In this document: one piece after another, positions 26,002 to 35,021 of the stretch
Layout: each line of letters begins with the position of its first letter
How positions within the stretch are numbered: position 1 is the first letter of the stretch
Assembly: GCF_002887815.1 (NCBI RefSeq)
Contig: NZ_PDHO01000017.1
Coordinates: forward strand, 49,419-113,418
From: Mycobacterium sp. ENV421
GTDB lineage: Bacteria > Actinomycetota > Actinomycetes > Mycobacteriales > Mycobacteriaceae
Direction: 5' to 3'
Length of the DNA stretch: 64,000 bases
Position numbers and translations under genes: made by a program
Notes under the pieces: model-generated
Databases searched by the model: none
What the model saw: only the letters and a program-made list of their open reading frames with translations
What the model was told of the DNA's origin: nothing

Positions 26002-26606
26002 CGCGACGCCCGCCGGCGTCGCAGCGGTGTGACCGTGGCGCCCGCTTCGTACTCGTCCTCCATCGCCTCGGCGAAACCGCCGCCGGTGAGGGTGGATTCC
26101 AGTCCCTTGTCGTGGCTGGGGCCGAACTCGTCGGGGAAGACCCAACGGCGGAACGCCCAGAACCGGAACGCCATCTGCAGCAGGTTGCCCAGCACGTAGG
26201 CGGAGATGAAGTCCGCGATGTTCTCGTTGGTCAGTGAGACGTGCGGCACGCGCAGCTCCAGCACGTAACTGGAGAACCACAACGGGGCCATGCTCAGCAG
26301 CACGCCGACGCCGCTGACCCCGAAGAACAGCAACGCCTCGTGGTGACGTTCGCGGCCGCCGCGGTTGCGGAAGCTCCATTCCCGGTTCAGCACGTAGGAG
26401 GCGATCACCGCGACGATGCCCGCGATCACCTTGGCGGTGACCGGCTTGGGCTCGAGGATCGTCAGCTTCAGCGTGTAGAAGATCGCGGAGTCGATGATGA
26501 ACGTCGTTGCGCCCACGATCGCGAACTTGATCAGCTCGTGATGCCGCTCGGCGAAGGGCCGGATCGGTCGGGGCAGCCGAGCGATGGTGGCATCAGCAAA
26601 AGACAC
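25956..26606 (-). CDS. GtrA family membrane protein
   Basis: From GTG 26606 the protein has 216 residues. Four hydrophobic helices and LIKFAIVGATTFIIDSAIFY plus NREWSFRNRGG are GtrA features; GtrA-like proteins are thought to help move polyprenyl-linked sugars across the membrane. The C-terminal RRWVFPDEF plus an acidic tail follow. GTG at 26630 is an alternative start; neither has a strong ribosome site, so leaderless translation is possible. It is divergent from purK. Confidence 0.87.
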   Translation of the reverse strand: MSFADATIARLPRPIRPFAERHHELIKFAIVGATTFIIDSAIFYTLKLTILEPKPVTAKVIAGIVAVIASYVLNREWSFRNRGGRERHHEALLFFGVSGVGVLLSMAPLWFSSYVLELRVPHVSLTNENIADFISAYVLGNLLQMAFRFWAFRRWVFPDEFGPSHDKGLESTLTGGGFAEAMEDEYEAGATVTPLRRRRASRQLGDSSEPRVSKTS

Positions 26607-26663
26607 AAGGAGAAAGTCTACGGAAGTCACCGCAGGTGTGCGTACTCGCGCAGGTCTGACACC

Positions 26664-27872
26664 ATGATGGCCGTGTCGAAGAGCCCCAGACCTCCTATCG
26701 TCGCCATGGTCGGCGGCGGGCAGCTGGCCAGGATGACCCACCAGGCGGCGATCGCCCTCGGACAGAGCCTGCGCGTCCTGGCCGTCAGCCCCGACGACCC
26801 GGCCGCTCAGGTGACTCCCGACGTCGTCATCGGCGCCCACACCGACCTCGAGGCGCTGCGTCGCGCGGCCGCTGGAGCGTCGGCGCTGACGTTCGATCAC
26901 GAGCACGTGCCCACCGAGCTGCTCGACACCCTGGTCGCCGAGGGTGTCACCGTGGCGCCGCCGCCCGAAGCCCTGGTGCACGCCCAGGACAAGCTGGTGA
27001 TGCGGCGCAAGCTGGCGGGTCTGGGCGCGCCGATCCCGCGCTTCACCGCGGTCTCTGGTGTCGACGACGTCGACGCGTTCGCCGCCGACGTCGGTGGCCC
27101 GGTGGTGATCAAGACCGTGCGCGGGGGTTACGACGGCCGCGGCGTGGTGTTGGCCCGTGATCTCGCCCACGCCCGGGAGGCGGTCGCCGGATACCTGGCG
27201 GACGGGGTGCCGGTGCTGCTCGAGGAGCGGGTGTCGATGCGCCGCGAACTCGCGGCTCTGGTGGCGCGCTCCCCGTTCGGGCAGGGGGCGGCGTGGCCGA
27301 TCGTGGAAACAGTGCAGCGCGACGGCATCTGCGTCACGGTCGTCGCGCCGGCGCCGGGGCTGTCCGAAGACCTGGCCGCCGAAGCCGAGCAGCTGGGTCT
27401 GCGGCTGGCCGGCGAGCTGGGCGTGGTCGGGGTGCTCGCCGTCGAACTGTTCGAGACGACCGATGGCACGCTGCTGGTCAACGAGTTGGCGATGCGGCCA
27501 CACAATTCTGGGCACTGGACCATGGACGGGGCGGTGACCAGCCAGTTCGAACAGCATGTGCGGGCGGTCCTGGACTATCCGCTTGGCGACACCCGGCCGA
27601 TCGCGCCGGTGACGGTGATGGCCAACGTGCTGGGCGCGCCGCAGGCTCCGGCGATGAGCGTCGACGAGCGGCTGCACCACCTGTTCGGCCGCATCCCGGA
27701 GGCCAAGGTCCACCTGTACGGCAAGGCGGAACGGCCTGGTCGCAAGGTGGGTCACGTCAACATCGTCGGTGCGGCGGACGGTGACGTGGACCGGGTACGG
27801 GAACGCGCGGAACGGGCGGCACACTGGTTGTCGCACGCGGAGTGGACGGACGGATGGGACGGGCATGCCTGA
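26664..27872 (+). CDS. purK: N5-carboxyaminoimidazole ribonucleotide synthase
   Basis: 402 residues of ATP-grasp fold. MVGGGQLARM opens the pre-ATP-grasp domain, VIKTVRGGYDGRG holds the ATP loop, and NELAMRPHNSGHWTMDG is the catalytic segment of PurK. It uses ATP and bicarbonate to convert AIR to N5-CAIR in purine synthesis. ATG 26664 or 26667 may start it. Its stop overlaps purE by 8 bases, coupling the two steps. Confidence 0.95.
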   Translation: MMAVSKSPRPPIVAMVGGGQLARMTHQAAIALGQSLRVLAVSPDDPAAQVTPDVVIGAHTDLEALRRAAAGASALTFDHEHVPTELLDTLVAEGVTVAPPPEALVHAQDKLVMRRKLAGLGAPIPRFTAVSGVDDVDAFAADVGGPVVIKTVRGGYDGRGVVLARDLAHAREAVAGYLADGVPVLLEERVSMRRELAALVARSPFGQGAAWPIVETVQRDGICVTVVAPAPGLSEDLAAEAEQLGLRLAGELGVVGVLAVELFETTDGTLLVNELAMRPHNSGHWTMDGAVTSQFEQHVRAVLDYPLGDTRPIAPVTVMANVLGAPQAPAMSVDERLHHLFGRIPEAKVHLYGKAERPGRKVGHVNIVGAADGDVDRVRERAERAAHWLSHAEWTDGWDGHA

Positions 27873-28377
27873 ACACGGGCCTCGGGTCGGGCTGATCATG
27901 GGTTCGGACAGCGACTGGCCCGTCATGGAGGCGGCCGCCGAGGCGCTGGCCGAGTTCGAGGTGCCGTTCGAGGTCGGCGTCGTCTCGGCGCACCGAACCC
28001 CGGGCCGGATGCTGGACTACGCGCGCGGCGCGGCGGCCCGGGGCATCCAGGTGATCATCGCCGGTGCCGGAGGGGCGGCCCACCTGCCCGGGATGGTGGC
28101 CTCGGCCACCGCGCTGCCGGTGATCGGGGTGCCGGTGCCGCTGGCCAAGCTCGACGGCCTGGATTCGTTGCTGTCGATCGTGCAGATGCCGGCGGGTGTG
28201 CCGGTGGCCACCGTGTCGATCGGCGGTGCACGCAACGCGGGGCTGCTGGCGGTGCGCATCCTGGCCACCGCGGATGTTGCGCTGCGCAAGCGTATGGAGA
28301 GTTTCCAGGACGACTTGGAAGCGCAAGTACTGGCGAAGGACCGGGCGCTCCGGGAGCGATTACTCGGTGAGGGATGA
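27865..28377 (+). CDS. purE: N5-carboxyaminoimidazole ribonucleotide mutase
   Basis: 170 residues from ATG 27865. GLIMGSDSDWPVM and VVSAHRTPGRML are class I PurE signatures (substrate phosphate binding and the catalytic histidine), followed by IIAGAGGAAHLPGM and the swapped C-terminal helix. It converts N5-CAIR to CAIR. It is translated with purK. Confidence 0.95.
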   Translation: MPEHGPRVGLIMGSDSDWPVMEAAAEALAEFEVPFEVGVVSAHRTPGRMLDYARGAAARGIQVIIAGAGGAAHLPGMVASATALPVIGVPVPLAKLDGLDSLLSIVQMPAGVPVATVSIGGARNAGLLAVRILATADVALRKRMESFQDDLEAQVLAKDRALRERLLGEG

Positions 28378-28415
28378 GCCGGGTAAAGTTACCGGCGAGT
28401 AGCAAGGAGGCTGTG

Positions 28416-29576
28416 ATGGCTGGGAACCCCGATTTCGACGTATTCAAGTTGCCCGAGGAGCACGACGAGCTGCGGACCGCGATCCGCGCGCTGGCGGAGA
28501 AAGAGATCGCGCCGTATGCGGCCGATTGCGACGAGAATTCGCGCTTTCCGCAGGAGGCGCTGGATGCGCTGAACGCCTCGGGGTTCAACGCGGTCCACGT
28601 GCCGGAGGAGTACGGCGGCCAGGGAGCGGACTCGGTGGCGGCGTGCATCGTCATCGAAGAGGTCGCCCGGGTCGACGCGTCGGCGTCGCTGATCCCCGCC
28701 GTCAACAAGCTGGGCACGATGGGTCTGATCCTGCGAGGGTCCGAAGAGCTCAAGAAGAAGGTGCTGCCGTCGATCGCCTCGGGTGAGGCGATGGCGTCCT
28801 ATGCACTCTCCGAGCGGGAGGCCGGCAGTGACGCGGCGTCGATGCGCACCCGGGCCAAGGCCGACGGCGACGACTGGATCCTCAACGGCGCCAAGGCGTG
28901 GATCACCAACGGCGGCAAGTCATCCTGGTACACCGTGATGGCGGTGACCGATCCCGACAAGGGCGCCAACGGTATCTCGGCGTTCATGGTGCACATCGAC
29001 GACGAGGGCTTCACGATCGGGCCCAAGGAGCGCAAGCTCGGCATCAAGGGCTCGCCGACCACCGAGCTGTACTTCGAGAACTGCCGCATCCCGGGCGACC
29101 GGATGGTGGGCGATCCGGGCACCGGCTTCAAGACGGCGCTGGCCACCCTCGACCACACCCGCCCGACGATCGGTGCGCAGGCGGTCGGAATCGCGCAGGG
29201 CGCGCTGGACGCCGCGATCGCATACACCAAGGACCGCAAGCAGTTCGGCACCTCGATCTCCGATTTCCAGGGCGTGCAGTTCATGCTGGCCGACATGGCG
29301 ATGAAGGTCGAAGCGGCCCGGCTGATGGTGTACTCCGCCGCTGCCCGCGCCGAGCGCGGTGAACCCAACCTCGGGTTCATCTCGGCGGCGTCGAAGTGCT
29401 TCGCCTCCGACGTCGCCATGGAGGTGACCACCGATGCGGTCCAGCTGTTCGGTGGTGCCGGCTACACCGTGGACTTCCCGGTGGAGCGAATGATGCGTGA
29501 TGCCAAGATCACCCAGATCTACGAGGGCACCAACCAGATTCAGCGGGTTGTGATGTCCCGGGCGCTGCTGCGCTGA
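28416..29576 (+). CDS. fadE25: Acyl-CoA dehydrogenase
   Basis: 386 residues from ATG 28416, chosen because AAGGAGG lies 5 bases upstream; an earlier in-frame start exists. It has the FAD/substrate segments YALSEREAGSDAASM and WITNGGKSSWYTVMAV, and the catalytic glutamate in IYEGTNQIQR near the end. It oxidises acyl-CoA to enoyl-CoA with FAD. The position after purE matches fadE25. It ends one base before the stop of birA on the other strand. Confidence 0.94.
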   Translation: MAGNPDFDVFKLPEEHDELRTAIRALAEKEIAPYAADCDENSRFPQEALDALNASGFNAVHVPEEYGGQGADSVAACIVIEEVARVDASASLIPAVNKLGTMGLILRGSEELKKKVLPSIASGEAMASYALSEREAGSDAASMRTRAKADGDDWILNGAKAWITNGGKSSWYTVMAVTDPDKGANGISAFMVHIDDEGFTIGPKERKLGIKGSPTTELYFENCRIPGDRMVGDPGTGFKTALATLDHTRPTIGAQAVGIAQGALDAAIAYTKDRKQFGTSISDFQGVQFMLADMAMKVEAARLMVYSAAARAERGEPNLGFISAASKCFASDVAMEVTTDAVQLFGGAGYTVDFPVERMMRDAKITQIYEGTNQIQRVVMSRALLR

Positions 29577-29577
29577 T

Positions 29578-30363
29578 CTAGCCGGCCGGTCTCAGGTGGG
29601 TGATATCGCCCGCCGAGACCGTGATGACCTCGGCGCCGGTATCGATGCGGAGCCGACCGAGTTCGTCGACATCGACTGCGGTACCGGTGATCTCACGGTC
29701 ACCGGGCATGACGGCCCGCACCTGGCTGCCCAGGGTGCTGCTACGCCGCCGGTAGTCCTCGACGAGTGCCGGGTCGGGTCCTGGTGTGGTTTGCCACTTT
29801 TCGATCCGGGCGGTCAGCTCGCGCAAGATTGTCGCCGCCAGCGCGTCGCGGTCGAGCTGTGTGGAGCCGAGCATCTGCAGAGAAGTGGCCCTGGGGTCGG
29901 GCGCCTCGTCAGGAGTCAGCGTGACGTTGAGCCCCAGACCCACCACGATGACCGGATCGGGTGCGGCCACCTCGGCCAGGATGCCGGCGAGCTTGCCGGT
30001 CCCCACCAGGACGTCATTGGGCCACTTCACTCTCGCCTCGATGCCGGTGGTCGCCGTGACCGCGTCGACCAGTGCTATCCCGGTGAGCAACGGCAGCCAG
30101 CCCCAGCTCTCCGGCGGGACACCGTCGGCGCCGACGCCGATCGACAGGGCGATCTGGGAGCGCGGCGGTGCCGACCAGCTGCGGCCATTGCGGCCACGGC
30201 CGGCGCTCTGGTGCTCGGCGAGCAGCACGGCGCCTCGGATGTCCTCGCCCGAGGCGTGCCGGGCCAGCAGGTCGGCGTTGGTGGAGCCGGTTTCGGCCAC
30301 CACGTCGATGCGGCCGGGGAACTGCTCGCGGATCGAGGTGAGGTTCACTGCCGCTCGGTTCAC
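29578..30363 (-). CDS. birA: Biotin--[acetyl-CoA-carboxylase] ligase
   Basis: 261 residues with the catalytic GRGRNGRSW loop (biotinyl-AMP binding) and KWPNDVLVG. There is no N-terminal helix-turn-helix, so it is a monofunctional ligase and not a repressor. It attaches biotin to AccA3 and related carriers. In M. tuberculosis birA sits beside accD5; here it lies about 21 kb away, beyond fadE25 and in the opposite direction. Confidence 0.95.
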   Translation of the reverse strand: MNRAAVNLTSIREQFPGRIDVVAETGSTNADLLARHASGEDIRGAVLLAEHQSAGRGRNGRSWSAPPRSQIALSIGVGADGVPPESWGWLPLLTGIALVDAVTATTGIEARVKWPNDVLVGTGKLAGILAEVAAPDPVIVVGLGLNVTLTPDEAPDPRATSLQMLGSTQLDRDALAATILRELTARIEKWQTTPGPDPALVEDYRRRSSTLGSQVRAVMPGDREITGTAVDVDELGRLRIDTGAEVITVSAGDITHLRPAG

Positions 30364-30409
30364 CTCCGGCAGCCTAGTGCCCGGCCAGAGTCAACGGCTC
30401 ACCAAAACG

Positions 30410-30583
30410 TCAGCCCGCTGAATGAGGGACTGTGAACTCGATCGCTTCTCCGCAGTGCTCGCAGGCCATGACACTGACGTTCGTGGCCACCCAGTGCATC
30501 GCGCTACACCGCCGGCACCGCACATTGCGGCACCACACCGATGATCCGTATTTGACTGCCGTCGACGCCATGGCATCGCTCAT
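30410..30583 (-). CDS. 57-residue zinc-ribbon-like small protein
   Basis: A short frame on the minus strand starts at ATG 30583 and stops at 30410. The 57 residues contain VWCRNVRCRRCSAMHW and MACEHCGEAIEF: CxxxxCxxC followed about 15 residues later by CxxC, the layout of a zinc ribbon. A G-rich stretch precedes the ATG. It lies upstream of birA on the same strand, 46 bases away, and may share its transcript. The paired cysteine motifs support it over the other frames here. Confidence 0.6.
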   Translation of the reverse strand: MSDAMASTAVKYGSSVWCRNVRCRRCSAMHWVATNVSVMACEHCGEAIEFTVPHSAG

Positions 30584-30674
30584 AAGTTCGCCCCCCGCTA
30601 CAACATCCAGGCCCCTGCGCTGAACGTAGCCAGTGTTCGAAAGTACGGCGGCAAAATGGCGTTTTCCATCTGTC

Positions 30675-30687
30675 GCGGCTTCGCCGC
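30675..30687 (-). terminator. Hairpin after the CDF-like gene
   Basis: GCGGC-TTC-GCCGC forms a 5-bp stem with a 3-base loop, 43 bases past the stop of the leftward transporter. There is no T-run. It is a weak candidate terminator. Confidence 0.25.
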
Positions 30688-30729
30688 ACGGCAGCGAGCC
30701 GATCGCGATAGCAACGGTGTTCGCGCAGC

Positions 30730-31722
30730 TCAGGGCATGTTCACGGTGGGCACTGCATGAATGGGCAATGTAGTGAAGACCAGGGTGAGCCGGATCGGCC
30801 CGAGCCGATTACGTAGTTCGGCGTAGGTGCGCGCCCGCAGCTCATCCTGTTCGTCCACTGACATCGTGCCGGTGTAGGACACCCGCAGATCCACCTCGGT
30901 GGCCTTGCCCCGGCTGATCGCCAGCGCATCGACGAGGGTCAGTTCGTGGTCGAGTTCGTCGGCGTGCTCCTCGGCGACCTCGGCAATGACGGCCCGCACC
31001 GTCGCGTCCAGGGCAGGGTCGGCGCGCCGCCCGGACAGCCGGCCGAACTCGAGGCGGATCTGCCGAATCGGTTCGCCCACCAGCAGGGCACACAGGATCA
31101 GCACGATGATGCTGTCGGCGATGTCTTTGATGTTGAAGGTGGCCGACGTCAGGAAGGTGCCCTCGGGTAGGACGGCGACGAGCACCAGCGAGGCGCAGAT
31201 GCCGCCGCTGATGAGGGCCTCCATCTTGGCCGCGGTGGCCTCAACCCGAAGCAACGCTGACGCACCGTTGACCGAGCGATTGTTGCGTTCGTGATTCCAC
31301 TTCAAGCCGAAGCAGATCACTACGCACACCGCGGTGTAGATGGCCGCAAGTCCGAACTCCGGCTCGGTGCCCTGACCGGTGATGGCGTAGTCGATCACTT
31401 TGATCGAGTTGGTCACCACCCCGACGATCACCACGCCGAGAATCATCAGCGAACGGAACAGGGCGTAGAGGTTCTCCAATGCCAGTCGCCCGTAAGGGCT
31501 TTCGGCATCCGGTGGCCTGGACGAGGTGACCGACAGCTTTGCGGCGATGAATGCCGCCGCCGCGTTTATCAGCGAGATGACACCGTCGAGCTGGGTGGCC
31601 GACACCCGGGTGATGGCATAGATGGCGAAGCCGAGCACCGCCAGCCCCACCATGGTGAACATGTAGGCGCGCAGGCTGCGCCGCTCGGCACGAAGGACCA
31701 GGGCCTCCGGGGCGTCCGTCAT
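30730..31722 (-). CDS. Cation diffusion facilitator-like transporter
   Basis: 330 residues with about six hydrophobic helices in the first 220. LDGVISLINAAAAFIAAKL and IKDIADSIIVLIL are the expected places for CDF metal-site aspartates in helices 2 and 5. The soluble C-terminal part is long. CDF proteins export Zn, Fe, Mn or Co by proton exchange; the ion here is not readable and the family match is weaker than for the second CDF gene at 45.4 kb. Confidence 0.7.
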   Translation of the reverse strand: MTDAPEALVLRAERRSLRAYMFTMVGLAVLGFAIYAITRVSATQLDGVISLINAAAAFIAAKLSVTSSRPPDAESPYGRLALENLYALFRSLMILGVVIVGVVTNSIKVIDYAITGQGTEPEFGLAAIYTAVCVVICFGLKWNHERNNRSVNGASALLRVEATAAKMEALISGGICASLVLVAVLPEGTFLTSATFNIKDIADSIIVLILCALLVGEPIRQIRLEFGRLSGRRADPALDATVRAVIAEVAEEHADELDHELTLVDALAISRGKATEVDLRVSYTGTMSVDEQDELRARTYAELRNRLGPIRLTLVFTTLPIHAVPTVNMP

Positions 31723-31866
31723 CGGGTCAGCCTAGCGGTGGCACCAGGCCATCCCCGGCAGCTAGGTGTCGCTGGACTCAGTCCTCTTGTCGGCAGCCGA
31801 TATTGAACCGGCCGCGCCTACCAATGCGGCCGACCGACACCAAACTGCGTATGGTCGGCCTCCGCC

Positions 31867-32577
31867 TCACACCAGATCCTTGGTGACCTTCTCGGTCGTC
31901 CGGCGCCGTTCCAGTGCTGCGGCATCGGGGTTGGCCACCTGAACCAGTGACGCGCCCGCGACGAACACTGCGAGCAGGTGGGCGATGACGTCGTCCGCGG
32001 AGGTCCACGGCAATGACGACATCACCCGGTCGCCTGCCGTCAGAGCGGCCTCGGCGGCGGAATCGGAAGCGGCAGAGAGCACGTCGTCGACCGACCTGCC
32101 ATCCAGTGCTGGACCTGGTCGCGGCTCTGCGGCGTACTGGTCGCCGTGCACCCGCACCGCCGTCGCATAATCGGTAACACCGATCGGCAGATCGGGCGCC
32201 GGCTTGCCGAACGGATCCAGCGACAGCACCGCGACCTCACCGCCGGCGACCGCGTCGTCGGCCTCGTCCAGCCGCTCAGCGGTGCACAGCGCGAGATCCG
32301 CCGCTCCGGAGAGCACGACCTCGGCGCCGATCCACCACACGCCCAACAGCACCGCCGCGGTCTGCCAGTGCGCAGGCAACAGCACGGCCACCCGGGTGCC
32401 CGGGCCTGCGCCGAGTTCGTCGCGCAACAGGTTGGCGGTCTTGGCCGCCCAGTTGGCCAGCGTCACCGTCGAGCACTCGATGCGCTCACCCGTCGCGTCG
32501 TCGTAGTAGGTGATCCGCGGACCCATCGGGTCGGCCCGCAGCAGCGGATCGAGAACGGCAGCAGTCAGATTGGCCAT
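31867..32577 (-). CDS. TIGR03089 family protein (AMP-binding enzyme N-domain-like)
   Basis: 236 residues from ATG 32577, which overlaps the LCP gene stop (ATGA). It resembles the N-terminal subdomain of AMP-dependent synthetases (WAAKTANLLRDELGAGPGTR, VAVLLPAHWQTAAVLLGVWW) but has no AMP-binding P-loop, so it cannot be a complete synthetase. This family is restricted to actinobacteria and often sits beside cpsA. The function is unknown. Confidence 0.8.
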   Translation of the reverse strand: MANLTAAVLDPLLRADPMGPRITYYDDATGERIECSTVTLANWAAKTANLLRDELGAGPGTRVAVLLPAHWQTAAVLLGVWWIGAEVVLSGAADLALCTAERLDEADDAVAGGEVAVLSLDPFGKPAPDLPIGVTDYATAVRVHGDQYAAEPRPGPALDGRSVDDVLSAASDSAAEAALTAGDRVMSSLPWTSADDVIAHLLAVFVAGASLVQVANPDAAALERRRTTEKVTKDLV

Positions 32578-34073
32578 CAGTTGACGCACTTGGGGTCGTC
32601 GGACCCCGCGGTGATGATGGGCGACGGCGGGGGAGCCACACCGTCACCGGCCTGACCGGCCGCCTGGCTGACCGCAGCCGACGTCGGCAGCGAACCCTCC
32701 AGGCCCGAGCCCGGTCCGGTGTAATCGCTGGACAGCACCACCCGCACCGTTCCCGCCGGAATCGCACTGTCGGCCACCACCGGCAGACCGCCCAGCTCCT
32801 TGGCGACCGCCTGCGCGCCCAGGTCATCCTCCTTGGCCGCCTGCACCTGGCTTTGCGTCACATGGTCCTTGTCGTTGTTGCCGATGTCGCCCGCCCCAAA
32901 GCCCCTGCCGGTGAGCACTTCTGACACGGCACCGGCAAGCCCGTTGATGTCGGTGTCGTTGACCACGTCGGCCTTGGTCTGCTCCGGGGAGTAGGCGATC
33001 TTCTCGGTCTTGCCCTCGGCCTGATCGTGGAGCAGGCCGGCGACCCATTCCTGAACCTGGGCCGGATCGACCCGGACCACGGACTGCATGCCGTCGTCGC
33101 TCCAGCCGGCTTCGTCGAGCACAGGGATGGTCGCGAACGCCACGTTGCCGCCCGCGAGGTTCTCCAGCTGCTTGATGAAATCCATGATGTCCCAACCCGA
33201 AGAGAGCACCACGGAACGCTGGATGGCGTCCTGCAGCCTGTTCAGGGTCGATGGGCTGGTCAGCGTCTTGCCGGAGATCACCTGGTGCGCCAGGGATGCC
33301 ATCACAACCTGTTGGCGCACCACCCGGTCGAGGTCACCGCGGGGGAGGTCGTGACGCTGCCGGACGAAACTCAGTGCCTGCGGCCCGTTGAGCTTCTGCC
33401 AGCCGGCCGGGAAGTCGGCACCGGAGAGTGGTTCGTAGACGGCATCTTTCAGACACACATTGACACCACCGAGCGCATCGGTGATCAATGAGAAACCGAG
33501 CAGGCCGATCTCGGCATAGTGGTCGACGGTCACGCCGGTCAGGTCGGCGACGGTCTTGATGAGCGCTTCGCGGCCCGCTTCGACGGCCTTGGGTTCGGCC
33601 TCGGCCGGATCCATGCCCTGCTGCTCGACCAACTGCTTCATCTTCTCGAGCTTCACCTGGCCGTAGACGCCGTTGATTTTCGTCTTGTCCAGTCCTGGCG
33701 CCTTGACATAGGAGTCGCGGGGGATCGAGATCGCCGTCGCCGACTTCCCGTTGTTGGGGATGCGGACCAGGATGATCGTGTCGGTGTTGGTCGACACGTC
33801 GTCGCCGGCGTGCAACGCCGCCAGCTCGTCCTCGGACAGCGGGTTGCCGTGAGCATCGGTGCGGCTGTCCATCCCGACCAACAAGATGTCGATCGCGCCG
33901 TCCTGACCGCCTCCGCCGAGTGCCGAGGTGCTCATGTGGAAGATGCCGTTCTCGAAGGAACGGATCTTGCCCCACGCGACACCGGTGCTGACCATCACGG
34001 TCACGGCGATCAACGCGAGCACGAGTCGGGTCACCCGCTGGGCGCCCGTCCGTGCTTCGGTGTCAGCAGGCAT
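32577..34073 (-). CDS. cpsA: LytR-CpsA-Psr ligase
   Basis: 498 residues: one N-terminal membrane helix (about 14-36), the LCP catalytic domain with DILLVGMDSRTD, SIPRDSYV and FVRQRHDLPRGDLDR (the pyrophosphate-binding arginines and aspartates), and a C-terminal LytR_C domain from about residue 370. LCP enzymes transfer glycans such as arabinogalactan from polyprenyl carriers to peptidoglycan. It is divergent from rmlD, which helps make the rhamnose linker. Confidence 0.93.
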   Translation of the reverse strand: MPADTEARTGAQRVTRLVLALIAVTVMVSTGVAWGKIRSFENGIFHMSTSALGGGGQDGAIDILLVGMDSRTDAHGNPLSEDELAALHAGDDVSTNTDTIILVRIPNNGKSATAISIPRDSYVKAPGLDKTKINGVYGQVKLEKMKQLVEQQGMDPAEAEPKAVEAGREALIKTVADLTGVTVDHYAEIGLLGFSLITDALGGVNVCLKDAVYEPLSGADFPAGWQKLNGPQALSFVRQRHDLPRGDLDRVVRQQVVMASLAHQVISGKTLTSPSTLNRLQDAIQRSVVLSSGWDIMDFIKQLENLAGGNVAFATIPVLDEAGWSDDGMQSVVRVDPAQVQEWVAGLLHDQAEGKTEKIAYSPEQTKADVVNDTDINGLAGAVSEVLTGRGFGAGDIGNNDKDHVTQSQVQAAKEDDLGAQAVAKELGGLPVVADSAIPAGTVRVVLSSDYTGPGSGLEGSLPTSAAVSQAAGQAGDGVAPPPSPIITAGSDDPKCVN

Positions 34074-34143
34074 CAGCCCAGGCTACTGGCGAGACGGGCG
34101 CATACCGGGTAGCGCAAACCGGCGTGCCAGACTCGTAATTGTG

Positions 34144-35021
34144 GTGTCGAGGATCGTGATTACAGGTGCCGGCGGCCAAGTTGGGACATTTCTCGCAGGT
34201 GAGGCGGCACGTCGGGGCATCGAGGCCAGCGCATTGACGCATCAGGAGTGTGACATCACCGACCCCGCCGCAGTCGAGCGGTTCATCGCCGCATCGGACC
34301 TGGTGGTGAACTGCGCGGCCATCGCGAATGTGGACGCCGCCGAGGCCGACCCCGACACCGCCTATGCCGTCAACGCCACCGGAGCGGAGAACGTCGCGCA
34401 CGCCTGCGCCCGGGTCGGCGCGCCGCTGGTGCACCTCTCCACCGACTACGTCTTCTCCGGCGAGCCGATCGACGGTCAGCACCGCCAGCCCTATGACGTC
34501 GGCGACGAGGCCGCGCCGCTGGGTGTCTACGGACGCACCAAGCTCGCCGGTGAGGTGGCCGTACTGGCCGCGATGCCGGACGCCCACGTCGTGCGCACCT
34601 CATGGGTGTACACCGGCGCAGCGGGCACCGACTTCGTGGCGGCGATGCGCCGGCTCGCAGGCACCGGTCAGACCGCCGACGCGGTCGACGACCAGATCGG
34701 CTCACCCACCTACGTCAAAGACCTCGCCGAGGCGATATTCGAGATCGGTGAGGGGCGCATTCGGGAGCCGATCCTGCACGTCGCCAACGAGGGCGCGTGC
34801 ACGCGCTTGGAGCTGGCACGGGCGGTGTTCACCGAACTCGGCGCAGACCCGCAGCGGATCCGGCCGGTGAGCACGGCGCAGGCGGGCCGCCCGGCGCCGC
34901 GCCCGGCGTATTCAGCGTTGTCGATGGGGCTCTCGGTGCGGGTCGGACTCACCCCGCCGAGGCCCTGGCCGAGGCGCTTGCCCAGCCCGTCCCCGGCGGA
35001 CAGTTACCCTCTACGCCGTGA
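34144..35021 (+). CDS. rmlD: dTDP-4-dehydrorhamnose reductase, apparent frameshift near 3' end
   Basis: RmlD reduces dTDP-4-keto-rhamnose to dTDP-rhamnose. The frame from GTG 34144 shows IVITGAGGQVG, LSTDYVFSGE, YGRTKLAGE (Tyr-Lys pair) and WVYTG. After PAYSALS at about 34920 the frame keeps going far into the next gene, unlike RmlD (about 300 residues). A +1 shift near 34965-34975 gives EALAEALAQPVPGGQLP and a stop at 35019-35021, overlapping the wbbL1 GTG as GTGA. I take that as the true end: either a one-base sequencing error or a real frameshift. Confidence 0.85.
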
